Positions 32,834 to 42,573 of a DNA stretch of 64,000 nucleotides are shown piece by piece (positions within the stretch are counted from its first letter, which is position 1; each line of letters opens with the position of its first letter). Source of the stretch: an uncultured Bacteroidota bacterium (GTDB lineage: Bacteria; Bacteroidota; Bacteroidia; Bacteroidales; P3); contig CACXXO010000006.1 in the NCBI GenBank assembly GCA_902771735.1, positions 62,001 through 126,000 on the forward strand. Reading direction: 5' to 3'. The position numbers and the translations under genes were made by a program. A model generated the notes under the pieces. That model did not search any database, was not told the origin of the DNA, and worked only from the letters and a program-made list of their open reading frames with translations.

Positions 32834-32954
32834 CGTATCTCCACCGTACCTTCTCCGTATCATCTCCGACCACCGTCGGACATCACTCGGAGATGGGTCG
32901 GAGTTGATACGGAGTTGAGTCGGACTTGGTCCCTATCAGGTACTGAGAATCAGT
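32834..32954 (+). repeat. 11-bp-unit palindromic array, copy 4
   Basis: Eleven in-phase 11-bp units (121 bp): CGTATCTCCAC, CGTACCTTCTC, CGTATCATCTC, dyad CGACCACCGTC (32867-32877), GGACATCACTC, GGAGATGGGTC, GGAGTTGATAC, GGAGTTGAGTC, GGACTTGGTCC, CTATCAGGTAC and terminal TGAGAATCAGT. It is the only copy between divergent promoters (lipoprotein and glnS). Confidence 0.92.
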
Positions 32955-33028
32955 GTTTTATGTATCAAGTCCGACTGAATGTATTAATCTGTTGATTGTC
33001 AGTCTGTTGTGTGTAATTTGGAAATAAT

Positions 33029-33061
33029 TTTGTCGAGGTGGGAAAAAATATGTATCTTTGC
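33029..33061 (+). promoter_or_regulatory. Bacteroidota-type promoter for glnS
   Basis: TTTG (33029-33032), a 20-bp spacer, TATCTTTGC (33053-33061). The leader to the ATG at 33114 is about 45 nt. Confidence 0.9.
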
Positions 33062-33113
33062 ATTTTTGGATTGTAAATAATATTGTGTAAACATATATAT
33101 ATATCAAATCGTT

Positions 33114-34781
<1,668 letters not shown>

Positions 34782-34788
34782 ATAGACT

Positions 34789-35373
34789 ATGAGCAATGCA
34801 AGTTTGTCGATAAAAGAAGATATGGGAGTGGCTTTAATCCAAGAGTCAGATGTGGTAGAGAAAATTGCTCTGATTCGTGGACAGAATGTCATCGCCGATG
34901 CTGATGTTGCTGAATTGTATGGTGTGGAAACTCGTATTGTTAATCAGGCGGTGAAGAACAACCCTGACAAGTTTCCCCTGGATTATATGTTTGAACTGAC
35001 AAAGGGTGAGGTGCAAGAACTGAAATCAAAAATTTTGATATCAAAAGTATCAGACAATAATCGCCGTGGAACAAAAGTCTTCACTGAGAAGGGACTTTAT
35101 ATGTTGGCGACAATACTGAAAAGCGAACGCGCAACAGCGGTGACTTTTGCCATCATAGAAACTTTTGCAAAAGTGCGAGGATTGAAACGTGAACTCGTTG
35201 AACTTCACAAAGAGAAGGACAAACACTTACAGTCAGAGAAAATCAATCATTTTGGCGAGGTACTTTCTGATATTGTAATGCCAGACTTGCAGACTTCTGA
35301 AACCGAGTCGTCTCTTGAAATAAACTTCTTTATAGGTAAGATAAAGCATACAGTAAAAAGGGTTAGGAAATAG
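34789..35373 (+). CDS. ORF6N domain protein
   Basis: The 194-residue protein has the N-terminal ORF6N domain: KIALIRGQNVIADADVAELY, NPDKFPLDYMFELTKGE and TEKGLYMLATILKSERAT. ORF6N domains are DNA-binding modules found in phage antirepressor-like proteins and as single chromosomal genes in Bacteroidota. The C-terminal part is a charged helix. Base composition is visibly more AT-rich than the neighbouring glnS, which suggests recent acquisition. No other phage gene is near. It may be transcribed with glnS. Confidence 0.85.
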   Translation: MSNASLSIKEDMGVALIQESDVVEKIALIRGQNVIADADVAELYGVETRIVNQAVKNNPDKFPLDYMFELTKGEVQELKSKILISKVSDNNRRGTKVFTEKGLYMLATILKSERATAVTFAIIETFAKVRGLKRELVELHKEKDKHLQSEKINHFGEVLSDIVMPDLQTSETESSLEINFFIGKIKHTVKRVRK

Positions 35374-35450
35374 ATTGAGTTAATGTAAGTCTTAAAAATC
35401 AATGACATAAAACTGAACATATAAACATAGACATATATTAAGCGTATTCG

Positions 35451-35580
35451 CTTTTCTGTGCTAACGGAAATTCTGGTAAAATTTCATCTGACTGCACATG
35501 GAAGGGGAAACGCTCACGGCACCGTGAGCTTTCTTGTTTGCAGTCAAGGTTTACCAGAGCCTCCGTTAGAACAAAGAAGA
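35451..35580 (+). ncRNA. Large stem-loop element upstream of an outer membrane protein gene
   Basis: Four nested stems share one axis: CTAACGGA/TCCGTTAG (35461-35468 with 35562-35569), TTCTGGTAAA/TTTACCAGAG (35471-35480 with 35550-35559), TGACTGCA/TGCAGTCA (35489-35496 with 35539-35546) and GCTCACGG/CCGTGAGC (35512-35519 with 35522-35529). The internal loops are asymmetric and A-rich. It lies about 75-100 bp before the start of the TonB-type barrel gene. It could be a cis-acting regulatory RNA or a small palindromic mobile element. It does not match the cobalamin, TPP or other riboswitches I know. Confidence 0.5.
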
Positions 35581-35655
35581 TTAAGTTCACGGCTTTTTTG
35601 TACGCTCCTGTAAGAATCAGGGGTATATAATAAACTAATAGTAAACTACACAATA

Positions 35656-38103
35656 ATGAAGAAAAGAAGCTACACAATGAAGAGACGATTCTTCTTGGCA
35701 ACTATGTTTGCCTTGACCTGTGGGATGGCGACGGCACAGAGCCTCGCCGTCCACGGCACGCTGCGCGACGCGAAGAGCGGCGAGCCGATGGCTTTTACTA
35801 ACTGTGTATTGCTGCGGACGATGGACAGCACGTTTGTCGCGGGAAGCACCACCAACGACCGCGGCGCGATGCGCTTCGAGGCGGTGGCGGCGGGCGAGTA
35901 CCTGCTGCGCATCTCGGCGGTGGGCTACGACACCTACTGGCAGCGTCTCAACGTTCCGCCCGACACGGCGTTGGGCGTGATAGACATCTTCCAAAGCAGC
36001 ACGACCCTGCAGACGGTGAGCGTCACCGCCCAGCGGCCGCTCTATTCCGCCGACGGCGAGAAGACCTTCTACCATGTGGAGGACGACCCGAGCGTGCAGA
36101 CAGGCACGATGGCCGACGCGTTGCAGAACGCACCGGGCGTGGAGGTTGACCCTGAGGGCAACATCACCCTGCGCGGCGGCAGCGACGTGACCATCTGGCT
36201 CAACGACAAGCCGTCGAACCTCAGCGGCGAGGCGCTGAAGCAATACATCAATACGATGCCCGCCAGCAGTGTGAAGCGCGTCGAGGTGCTGAGCAATCCC
36301 TCGGCCCGATATGGCTCGACGGGAGCCATCATCAACATCATCACCGACCAGCGCGTGCAGCTCAACTCGCTGCTCTCCGTGGGTCTCAACGCCAGCACCA
36401 CGCCCTACCTCCAGCCGTGGCTCTCCTACGTGTGGGCCAACGAGAAGGTGAGCGTTACAGCGTGGGCCAACGGCAACCTCAGTAATTTTGACGTCAGCAC
36501 GGAGAACCACGAGCAACTCTACGACTCAATCGGTCGTCTCTCTACCGAATACTCCTATGCCGGCACGGAGCGGCAACGCAAGGTGAGCGGCAACGCAGGT
36601 GCTTCGGTGGACTGGCAGATAGACAGCGTGACAAGTCTCAATGCGTGGCTTAATATCTCCCCCGGTCGGAGGAAAGTGGAGAGCCACTACGACATCGCCC
36701 GGCAAGAATATATCTTCAACCCAGGCGACCATTCCTACCTATCCAACATCCTTGTCCCCAACAACTGGATTGGTGTCTTCGGTGGCGTCGGTCTTGACCG
36801 CAAGCTTGACACCCTCGGACAAAAAATTCAACTCTATATAGGTGTCAACTATAACCCCGACCGCACCATCCGCGACAGGGAACGCCTATACACCGTTATG
36901 CAGCAATACAATATGCGCAACCGTCGCACAGAGGACTACCTATCGCAATGGAATTACATCGACCTCGACTACACAAAGCCTTTTGGCCAGAACACCACTA
37001 TGGAGGCTGGCATTGGGGCTGTGCTGGGGCGCAATTCACAATCCGTGCAGTGGGACACGATGAGTTTTGCTACTGGCCAATGGATGCGCGACGCCGACCG
37101 CACCTACACTACTCGGATGGTGGACAACGAGCTGAATGCCTACGTGGCCGTGCAACAGAAGATCAAGCACCTCACCCTCAAGGGCGGTGCTCGGGTGTAT
37201 CGCAAATGGAAGCAAGCCTACTTCACCGACCTGCCCGTGGAGACCACGCAATATGACGTCGACAAGGCCTTCTGGGACTTCATCCCCTCGCTGCACGCCA
37301 GCTACAGCACCGACGGCGGCCACAACTTCACCCTCAGCTACACGCGCCGCTTCACTTCGCCCGGCAGCAAACTGTGGAGCACATACACCTGGCTCGGTAC
37401 AGAGGACTACGAACTTGGCGACCCCGACCTGCGTTTCAGCCACACCCACAACCTCGAAGGCGGCTGGACGATGTACAAGAATTGGGGCAGCGTGGGATTG
37501 ACGGGCTACCTCCGCGCCAATACCGACGAGATACAGCAGATCGGCGACGTGGCCTATCATCCCTACTACGGACGCATCGTCAGCTTCAGCCAGTGGGCCA
37601 ACATCGGCGACAGCCGCACCCTCGGTGCCGAGGCCAACGTCACGTGGCGGCCCAAACCCTTTATGAACATCCGCTTCTACGCCAATGTCTGGGACTATTA
37701 CTACAATATGGAATTCCGCCCCGGCGAATGGGACGAGCGGCATCTGCCCACCTTCAGCGGACGGCTCAACATGACGGGCAAGCTGTGGAAGGTGCTGCAA
37801 ATCTATGCCAACGCTCGCTATTCTACCGCTGCCCTGTCGCTGATGAGCAAGAGCCAGCCCTCGTTCCAGCTCGACCTCGGGGCGAGTGCCGACCTCCTCA
37901 AAGGGCGACTCTCGCTTTTCCTCAACTGGCAGGACATCCTCGCCACCGCAAAGAGCGGCGATGTCGGTCTCAACCCCTACTACCAAACCAACTACAGCTA
38001 CACTTGGGGCAGCCGTGCCGTCACTTTCGGCCTCACCTGGCGCATCGGCAAGATGGAACTCCAAAGCCTCGCCCGCGAAGGCGTCAGCGCCCCGGCATTA
38101 TAG
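35656..38103 (+). CDS. Outer membrane beta-barrel protein, TonB-receptor-like
   Basis: The 815-residue protein has a signal peptide (best from the second ATG at 35677: MKRRFFLATMFALTCGMATA). A carboxypeptidase-regulatory-like Ig domain follows (LAVHGTLRDAKSGEPMAFTN; about 30-115). Next is a plug-like domain (ALQNAPGVEVDPEGNITLRG; SSVKRVEVLSNPSARYGSTG, about 145-230) and a beta-barrel to the C-terminus. This is the OMP_b-brl_3/TonB-dependent receptor layout. The barrel ends TWRIGKMELQSLAREGVSAP rather than with a terminal aromatic. Its ligand is unknown. A large hairpin element lies upstream. Confidence 0.85.
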   Translation: MKKRSYTMKRRFFLATMFALTCGMATAQSLAVHGTLRDAKSGEPMAFTNCVLLRTMDSTFVAGSTTNDRGAMRFEAVAAGEYLLRISAVGYDTYWQRLNVPPDTALGVIDIFQSSTTLQTVSVTAQRPLYSADGEKTFYHVEDDPSVQTGTMADALQNAPGVEVDPEGNITLRGGSDVTIWLNDKPSNLSGEALKQYINTMPASSVKRVEVLSNPSARYGSTGAIINIITDQRVQLNSLLSVGLNASTTPYLQPWLSYVWANEKVSVTAWANGNLSNFDVSTENHEQLYDSIGRLSTEYSYAGTERQRKVSGNAGASVDWQIDSVTSLNAWLNISPGRRKVESHYDIARQEYIFNPGDHSYLSNILVPNNWIGVFGGVGLDRKLDTLGQKIQLYIGVNYNPDRTIRDRERLYTVMQQYNMRNRRTEDYLSQWNYIDLDYTKPFGQNTTMEAGIGAVLGRNSQSVQWDTMSFATGQWMRDADRTYTTRMVDNELNAYVAVQQKIKHLTLKGGARVYRKWKQAYFTDLPVETTQYDVDKAFWDFIPSLHASYSTDGGHNFTLSYTRRFTSPGSKLWSTYTWLGTEDYELGDPDLRFSHTHNLEGGWTMYKNWGSVGLTGYLRANTDEIQQIGDVAYHPYYGRIVSFSQWANIGDSRTLGAEANVTWRPKPFMNIRFYANVWDYYYNMEFRPGEWDERHLPTFSGRLNMTGKLWKVLQIYANARYSTAALSLMSKSQPSFQLDLGASADLLKGRLSLFLNWQDILATAKSGDVGLNPYYQTNYSYTWGSRAVTFGLTWRIGKMELQSLAREGVSAPAL

Positions 38104-38188
38104 ACTGAGCGAAGACTGTCGACACACCGCCGAGGGTTTGTCGAGAGTTTGTTGTTTGGTAGTAGTTAATATATGGTTGTTGCAATAA

Positions 38189-38315
38189 AAATCGGAGATT
38201 TTTCTCGGAAGATTTGAAGATTTTCTACAGAAGATTTGAAGATTTTTTGTTGGAGATTTGAAGATTTTCTGACTAAGAATTGGAGATTTTTTTTGATAGA
38301 ATTGAAGATTTTCTG
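38189..38315 (+). repeat. Degenerate tandem repeat upstream of pheT
   Basis: About six units of 22-24 bp built on GAAGATTTGAAGATTTTCT lie in the pheT promoter region. The last unit ends in the -7 box. The two-part unit (GAAGATTT twice) suggests slippage or an expanded regulator site. Confidence 0.75.
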
Positions 38316-38324
38316 TATCTTTGC
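38292..38324 (+). promoter_or_regulatory. Bacteroidota-type promoter for pheT
   Basis: TTTG (38292-38295), 20-bp spacer, TATCTTTGC (38316-38324), ATG at 38372. Confidence 0.9.
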
Positions 38325-38371
38325 AGATTATTGCAAAGAGTATATTTTATTGATAATAAACTGATACATAT

Positions 38372-40852
38372 ATGAATATTTCTTTTGATTGGCTTAAAGA
38401 GTATGTAGATATTGAGGATATGAATCCTCAGGAACTGGACGACCTGCTGACTTTCTCCGGCTTGGAGGTGGACAGCATGGAAAAAGTGGAGACCATCAAG
38501 GGTGGTCTGGAGCATGTGGTGATTGCGCAGGTGCTGACCTGCGAGCCGCACCCCGACAGCGACCACCTGCACCTGACGACCGTCGATGTGGGCGGCGAGC
38601 GTCCGCTGAACATCGTCTGCGGCGCCCCCAATGTGGCGGCCGGACAGAAGGTGGTGTGTGCCCAGATTGGCACCAAGATTTACACCTCGGATACTGAATA
38701 CTACGAAATTAAGAAAGGCAAGCTGCGCGGCGCCGTCAGCGAGGGTATGCTCTGCGCTGCCGACGAGCTGCAGCTCGGTACCGACCACGCCGGCATCATG
38801 GTGCTGCCCGACGACGCCCCTGTGGGAATGCCCGCCAAGGAGTATTTCCACGTGAAGGACGACTGCCTGCTCGAGGTGGCCATCACCGCCAACCGCATGG
38901 ATGCCATCTCGCACATCGGCGTGGCCCGCGACGTGGTGGCTGTCCGCAACACCCGCGAGGGCAAACAGTTGAAGATTAAGTGGCCGGAGGTGGTCGCCGA
39001 CCTCACCCCCAAAGCCTCCGGCGAGGCCATTAAGGTGACAGTCGAGGAGCCCGACCTCTGCCCGCGCTATACCGGCATCACGCTGCGCAATGTGAAGGTA
39101 GGGGAGAGCCCCGAGTGGCTGCAGAACCGCCTGCGCACCGTGGGTCTGCGCCCCATCAACAATGTGGTGGATGTGACCAACTTCGTCATGATGGAGGTGG
39201 GCCAGCCGCTGCACGCCTTCGACGCCGACCAGATTGCCGGCGGCCATGTCATCGTGAAGCGCCTGCCGCAGGGCACCAAGTTCGTCACCCTCGACGGCGT
39301 GGAGCGCACCCTCGACGCCCGCGACCTGATGATCTGTAATGAGCAGGAAGGCATGTGCATCGCCGGTGTCTTCGGTGGCCTGAAGAGCGGAACCACCATG
39401 GAGACAAAGAATGTCTTCCTCGAGAGCGCCTTCTTCAACCCCGTGAGCATCCGCAAGACCAGCCAACGCCACACACTGAAGACCGACGCCAGCTACCGCT
39501 ACGAGCGCACCTGCGACCCCAACATCACCGAGTGGGCCCTGCGCCGCGCCGTGAAGCTCATCCAGGAACTCGCCGGCGGCGAGATCTGCGGCCAGATGGT
39601 GGACCTCTACCCGAAGCCCATCGAGAAACCCGTCGTTGAGGTGAACTTCCGCCGCATGTTCGACCTCGTGGGTCAGGACATCCCGCTGGAGGCTGTCCGC
39701 ACCGCCCTCACCTCGCTCGACATCGAGATTGTCAACGAGACCGCCGAGGGCATGACCCTCAAGGTGCCCACCTGCAAGGCCGACGTCACCCGCGAGTGCG
39801 ACATCGTGGAGGAAATCATGCGTATCTACGGCTACAACAACATCCATATCGGCGAGACTGTCAACAGCTGCCTCAGCTACGGCAAGAAGCCCGACCCGCG
39901 CAAGCTGAAGAACGCCGTGAGCGACTACCTCACCGACAACGGCTTCAGCGAGATTATGAACAACTCGCTGACCAAGAGCGAGTATTATGAGGAGAACCCC
40001 GACTTCCCCGCCGACCGTTGCATCCCAATCATCAACCCCCTCTCCAAGGAACTCAACGTCATGCGCCAGACGCTGCTCTACAGTGGTCTCGAGTGCATCG
40101 CCCGCAATATCAACTTCCGCATCCTCGACCAGAAACTCTATGAGTATGGCCGCAGCTATGTGAAGACCGACGAGGCCGCCAATCAGGAGCTGCCGGTGAC
40201 CAAGCGTTTTGCCGAGACCGAGCACGTCAGCATCTTCATGACCGGCAACATGACCCCCGAGAGCTGGAAGATGAAGCCTGCTGAGACCGACTTCTTCTAC
40301 CTCAAAGCCTACGTCATGGACATCCTGCACCGCATGCGCGTCAACATGGGCCGTGTGGAGATGGTGCCGACCACCGCTAAGTACTTCGCCGAAGGCCTCG
40401 ACATCATTCAGCGCGACAGCAAGAAGCTGCTCGGTACCCTCGGCCGCATCGGCCGCGAGACGCTCAAGAAGATGGATATCAAGCAGCCCGTCTTCTATGC
40501 CGACCTCAACTGGACGCTGCTCCTCAAGCAGTACCCCACCAAGGAGGTGCTCTACCAGGAGGTGGCCAAGTTCCCCGAGGTGCGTCGCGACCTGGCCCTC
40601 ATCCTGCGCAAGGACGTCACCTTCGCCCAAGTCGAGCAGGCCGCCCTGCAATGCGAGAAGAAGCTGCTCAAGAGCGTCAGCCTCTTCGACGTCTATGAGG
40701 GCAAGGGCATTGCCGACGGCTTCAAGTCCTATGCCGTCAGCTTCATCCTGCAGGACAAGGACAAGACCCTCGCCGACAAGCAGATTGAGTCCACCATGGC
40801 CAAGATCCAGAAGGCCCTCGAAACCCAGCTGGGCGCGAAGATTCGCGGATAA
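38372..40852 (+). CDS. pheT: Phenylalanyl-tRNA synthetase beta subunit
   Basis: The 826-residue subunit has the N-terminal tRNA-binding (EMAP-like) domain (VIAQVLTCEPHPDSDHLHLT), the B3/4 editing domain (QNRLRTVGLRPINNVVDVTN), B5 (RRMFDLVGQDI), the core (IINPLSKELNVMRQTLLYSG) and the C-terminal anticodon-binding FDX-ACB domain (KFPEVRRDLALILRKDVTFA). The alpha subunit gene is not adjacent. It has its own promoter and a terminator 20 bp after the stop. Confidence 0.96.
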   Translation: MNISFDWLKEYVDIEDMNPQELDDLLTFSGLEVDSMEKVETIKGGLEHVVIAQVLTCEPHPDSDHLHLTTVDVGGERPLNIVCGAPNVAAGQKVVCAQIGTKIYTSDTEYYEIKKGKLRGAVSEGMLCAADELQLGTDHAGIMVLPDDAPVGMPAKEYFHVKDDCLLEVAITANRMDAISHIGVARDVVAVRNTREGKQLKIKWPEVVADLTPKASGEAIKVTVEEPDLCPRYTGITLRNVKVGESPEWLQNRLRTVGLRPINNVVDVTNFVMMEVGQPLHAFDADQIAGGHVIVKRLPQGTKFVTLDGVERTLDARDLMICNEQEGMCIAGVFGGLKSGTTMETKNVFLESAFFNPVSIRKTSQRHTLKTDASYRYERTCDPNITEWALRRAVKLIQELAGGEICGQMVDLYPKPIEKPVVEVNFRRMFDLVGQDIPLEAVRTALTSLDIEIVNETAEGMTLKVPTCKADVTRECDIVEEIMRIYGYNNIHIGETVNSCLSYGKKPDPRKLKNAVSDYLTDNGFSEIMNNSLTKSEYYEENPDFPADRCIPIINPLSKELNVMRQTLLYSGLECIARNINFRILDQKLYEYGRSYVKTDEAANQELPVTKRFAETEHVSIFMTGNMTPESWKMKPAETDFFYLKAYVMDILHRMRVNMGRVEMVPTTAKYFAEGLDIIQRDSKKLLGTLGRIGRETLKKMDIKQPVFYADLNWTLLLKQYPTKEVLYQEVAKFPEVRRDLALILRKDVTFAQVEQAALQCEKKLLKSVSLFDVYEGKGIADGFKSYAVSFILQDKDKTLADKQIESTMAKIQKALETQLGAKIRG

Positions 40853-40872
40853 CAGGCCAATACAATATGAAT

Positions 40873-40910
40873 GAGGCCCGCGACGGAACGTCGCGGGCCT
40901 CGTCTTTTTT
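40873..40910 (+). terminator. Intrinsic terminator after pheT
   Basis: A 13-bp perfect stem GAGGCCCGCGACG/CGTCGCGGGCCTC with a GAA loop, followed by a T run. Confidence 0.95.
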
Positions 40911-40925
40911 GCGTATTCTTCGTTT

Positions 40926-41032
40926 CAAAATTTGCCTGTGGTCGTAATGACCCATTTCGGCCGTTTACAAAACTGCATGGCGTAGTAATGAGTCATTTTT
41001 GCCATTTTCAAAATTGTTTGGGTTATTATTTA
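40926..41032 (+). repeat. Degenerate 41-42 bp direct repeat, 2.5 units
   Basis: Units starting CAAAATTTG (40926), CAAAACTGC (40968) and CAAAATTGT (41009) share the core GTAATGA(C/G)(C/T)CATTT. They sit between the pheT terminator and the end of the convergent gene. No gene is seen here. The function is unknown. Confidence 0.65.
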
Positions 41033-41515
41033 TCTCCGAGTGTTGGCTTCTATTTTGGCAAGGAGTTGTACTATTGCCCAAAGTCCCAATTCAATTAGGT
41101 ATCCTCCTAATGCTATTGCGACAGGCGTGTAGTCTCGATGATATGAACTTTCAGATAAACATATGGACAATGCTATAAGTACGCCAATACCACCTAAAAC
41201 CATCATCACAGTTGCAAAAGTATACCATACTCCTGGTTCTTTGGCTTTGTCTGTTCCGTACCCTTTTTGTGAGTATTTTTTTAGTTCCTCATATTCTTCT
41301 TCATTCAAATCTTTTGCAGAGTCTATCTTATAAGCCTTATTTTTAGAATCATAGCTTTCGTCAAATAATGGAAACTCTATGGTTCGTGTAGAACCGTCTG
41401 AATAGACGCGTTCTCCCAGTTTAAGGTTCTCTAACAGTTGTTGTTTCTCTTTCTCACGTTCTAATGCGATTTCTTCTTTTCGTTTGTTAAGATAAGTTTG
41501 AATTTTCTCGTTCAT
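41030..41515 (-). CDS. Small membrane protein with N-terminal coiled coil, unknown
   Basis: The 161-residue protein starts with a highly charged helix (KRKEEIALEREKEKQQLLEN). A short segment mentioning VYSDGSTRTIEFP follows, then two membrane helices (YTFATVMMVLGGIGVLIALSI; PVAIALGGYLIELGLWAIVQ). The gene is AT-rich compared with neighbours. I recognise no family. It lies downstream of a structured minus-strand RNA and could be expressed by readthrough from that promoter. Confidence 0.65.
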   Translation of the reverse strand: MNEKIQTYLNKRKEEIALEREKEKQQLLENLKLGERVYSDGSTRTIEFPLFDESYDSKNKAYKIDSAKDLNEEEYEELKKYSQKGYGTDKAKEPGVWYTFATVMMVLGGIGVLIALSICLSESSYHRDYTPVAIALGGYLIELGLWAIVQLLAKIEANTRR

Positions 41516-41579
41516 AATACTTAGCCGTTTGCTGTTGGCTCATCAGTTTTAAATGCTCTTCCGCGCCCCATTGAGCATT

Positions 41580-41771
41580 AATAATAAAAGAAGCGTGGCG
41601 CCGTATGCCGCTTCCTGCAAAGAGGTCCTAGGAATAACCTTGAAAAGAGAAGATGCAATAAGCCCACGCTATATATGCGAAGAGCTATTACACAGATTCT
41701 GCTTTTCAATGGAGTTTCCTAGGTTCCTTTGCACAGAACGCGTATAACGCTTCACGATTTCCTTCTGAAAT
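41580..41771 (-). ncRNA. ssrS: Free-standing structured RNA, candidate 6S RNA
   Basis: A consensus promoter at 41778-41808 points into a roughly 190-nt segment without a convincing ORF. Its ends pair: GAAGCG with CGCTTC; GCAAAGG with CTTTGC; CCTAGGAA with TTCCTAGG; TTGAAAAG with CTTTTCAA; TAATAGCTC with GGGCTTATT, around a CGC/GCG apical loop. Asymmetric internal loops interrupt the rod. The 3' end is followed by TTCTTTTATTATT. Size, rod shape and independent promoter fit 6S RNA, which binds RNA polymerase. No unique 6S sequence signature is visible to me, so another rod-like sRNA is possible. Confidence 0.5.
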
Positions 41772-41776
41772 CGACT

Positions 41777-41808
41777 GCAAAGATACGACAATTCTGCGAG
41801 GTGGCAAA
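41777..41808 (-). promoter_or_regulatory. Bacteroidota-type promoter of the structured RNA
   Basis: On the minus strand TTTG (41808-41805), 19-bp spacer, TATCTTTGC (41785-41777). This is one of the best matches in the window. Confidence 0.88.
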
Positions 41809-41859
41809 ATTTATTTTGCAGAAGCAATAAAACAAAGAGGATTACGTTATTAAAAAATA

Positions 41860-42357
41860 ATGAAAGGCTTGGAGCAATATGATGTAAAGCTGCTGCTGGC
41901 GCTGGTGAAGAGTGTCGGGGGAAGGACCGACTTCTTCAAGGTGCTGGTGGAGGGGCCGCACCCCGAGCTGGCGGCCTTCAGCAACGCCGTCCGCGGCGAC
42001 GACGATGCCATGGTGTGGCTCTTCAAGCACGACTTCGCCTGGCTGGCCATCCTCAGCAACGCCTGCGACGGCGACGAGAAGGCCATCGACTGGGTGCGCA
42101 ACGGCCTCACTCCAGTCAACCTGCGCTTCGCCTTAGCCTGCCGCCATGATGTCGACTCGCTGAAGTGGCTCTACAAGAATAAGTTGGGCGTGTTGCTGCT
42201 ACTCGTCCGCGAGGTGGAGAAGTTCCTCAAATATCAAGAAAAAGAATACATGTGGCCCTATGTCATGCACTTCGGCGGACACTACCGCGCCATGAAGGAG
42301 CTGGAGGAGTGGCAGACCTCCACCGCCGATAAAAACAATAACGAAGAGACCTCCTGA
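41860..42357 (+). CDS. Unknown protein with three ankyrin-like helical repeats
   Basis: The 165-residue protein contains three repeats at a spacing of 25 residues: SNAVRGDDDAMVWLFKH (from 41), SNACDGDEKAIDWVRNG (from 66) and ALACRHDVDSLKWLYKN (from 91). The shared pattern NAxxGDxxAxxWL resembles ankyrin-type helix pairs. No known family is recognised and no signal peptide is present, so it is probably cytosolic and protein-binding. The terminator stem overlaps its stop codon. Confidence 0.65.
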   Translation: MKGLEQYDVKLLLALVKSVGGRTDFFKVLVEGPHPELAAFSNAVRGDDDAMVWLFKHDFAWLAILSNACDGDEKAIDWVRNGLTPVNLRFALACRHDVDSLKWLYKNKLGVLLLLVREVEKFLKYQEKEYMWPYVMHFGGHYRAMKELEEWQTSTADKNNNEETS

Positions 42358-42377
42358 GACGGAGGTCTCTTTTTTTT
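42346..42377 (+). terminator. Intrinsic terminator overlapping a stop codon
   Basis: GAGACCTCC/GGAGGTCTC stem with a 6-nt loop and eight T. The left arm is inside the last codons of the preceding gene. Confidence 0.93.
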
Positions 42378-42487
42378 CGTACCACCGCCGTCCCATCGCC
42401 CTACCAACTCCGACCATGGTCGGGGATGGTACGGAGTTGGTACGGAGATGGTACGGTGTTGGGTCGGTGTTGGTGGTTAGATGGTAC
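42378..42487 (+). repeat. 11-bp-unit palindromic array, copy 5
   Basis: Exactly ten units: CGTACCACCGC, CGTCCCATCGC, CCTACCAACTC, dyad CGACCATGGTC (42411-42421), GGGGATGGTAC, GGAGTTGGTAC, GGAGATGGTAC, GGTGTTGGGTC, GGTGTTGGTGG, TTAGATGGTAC. It starts immediately after the T run of the terminator. Confidence 0.95.
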
Positions 42488-42573
42488 TGGTTATTAATTT
42501 GTTATAAATGTTAAAAAAAGCACAATATTTTTCCTTTTTTTGAGTTATTGATTTAAAATAAAATAGCGAGAAA

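Noticed and set aside
35451..35580. Cobalamin or TPP riboswitch upstream of the outer membrane barrel gene
   Set aside because: No B12-box or THI-box sequence is present and the structure is a single coaxial hairpin.
35438..35701. An 87-residue minus-strand frame across the hairpin element
   Set aside because: It begins inside the barrel gene and its sequence is the antisense of the hairpin; no domain or conserved feature.
41553..41747. A 64-residue plus-strand frame in the structured RNA region
   Set aside because: A consensus promoter drives the opposite strand and the base-pairing pattern explains the sequence better than coding.
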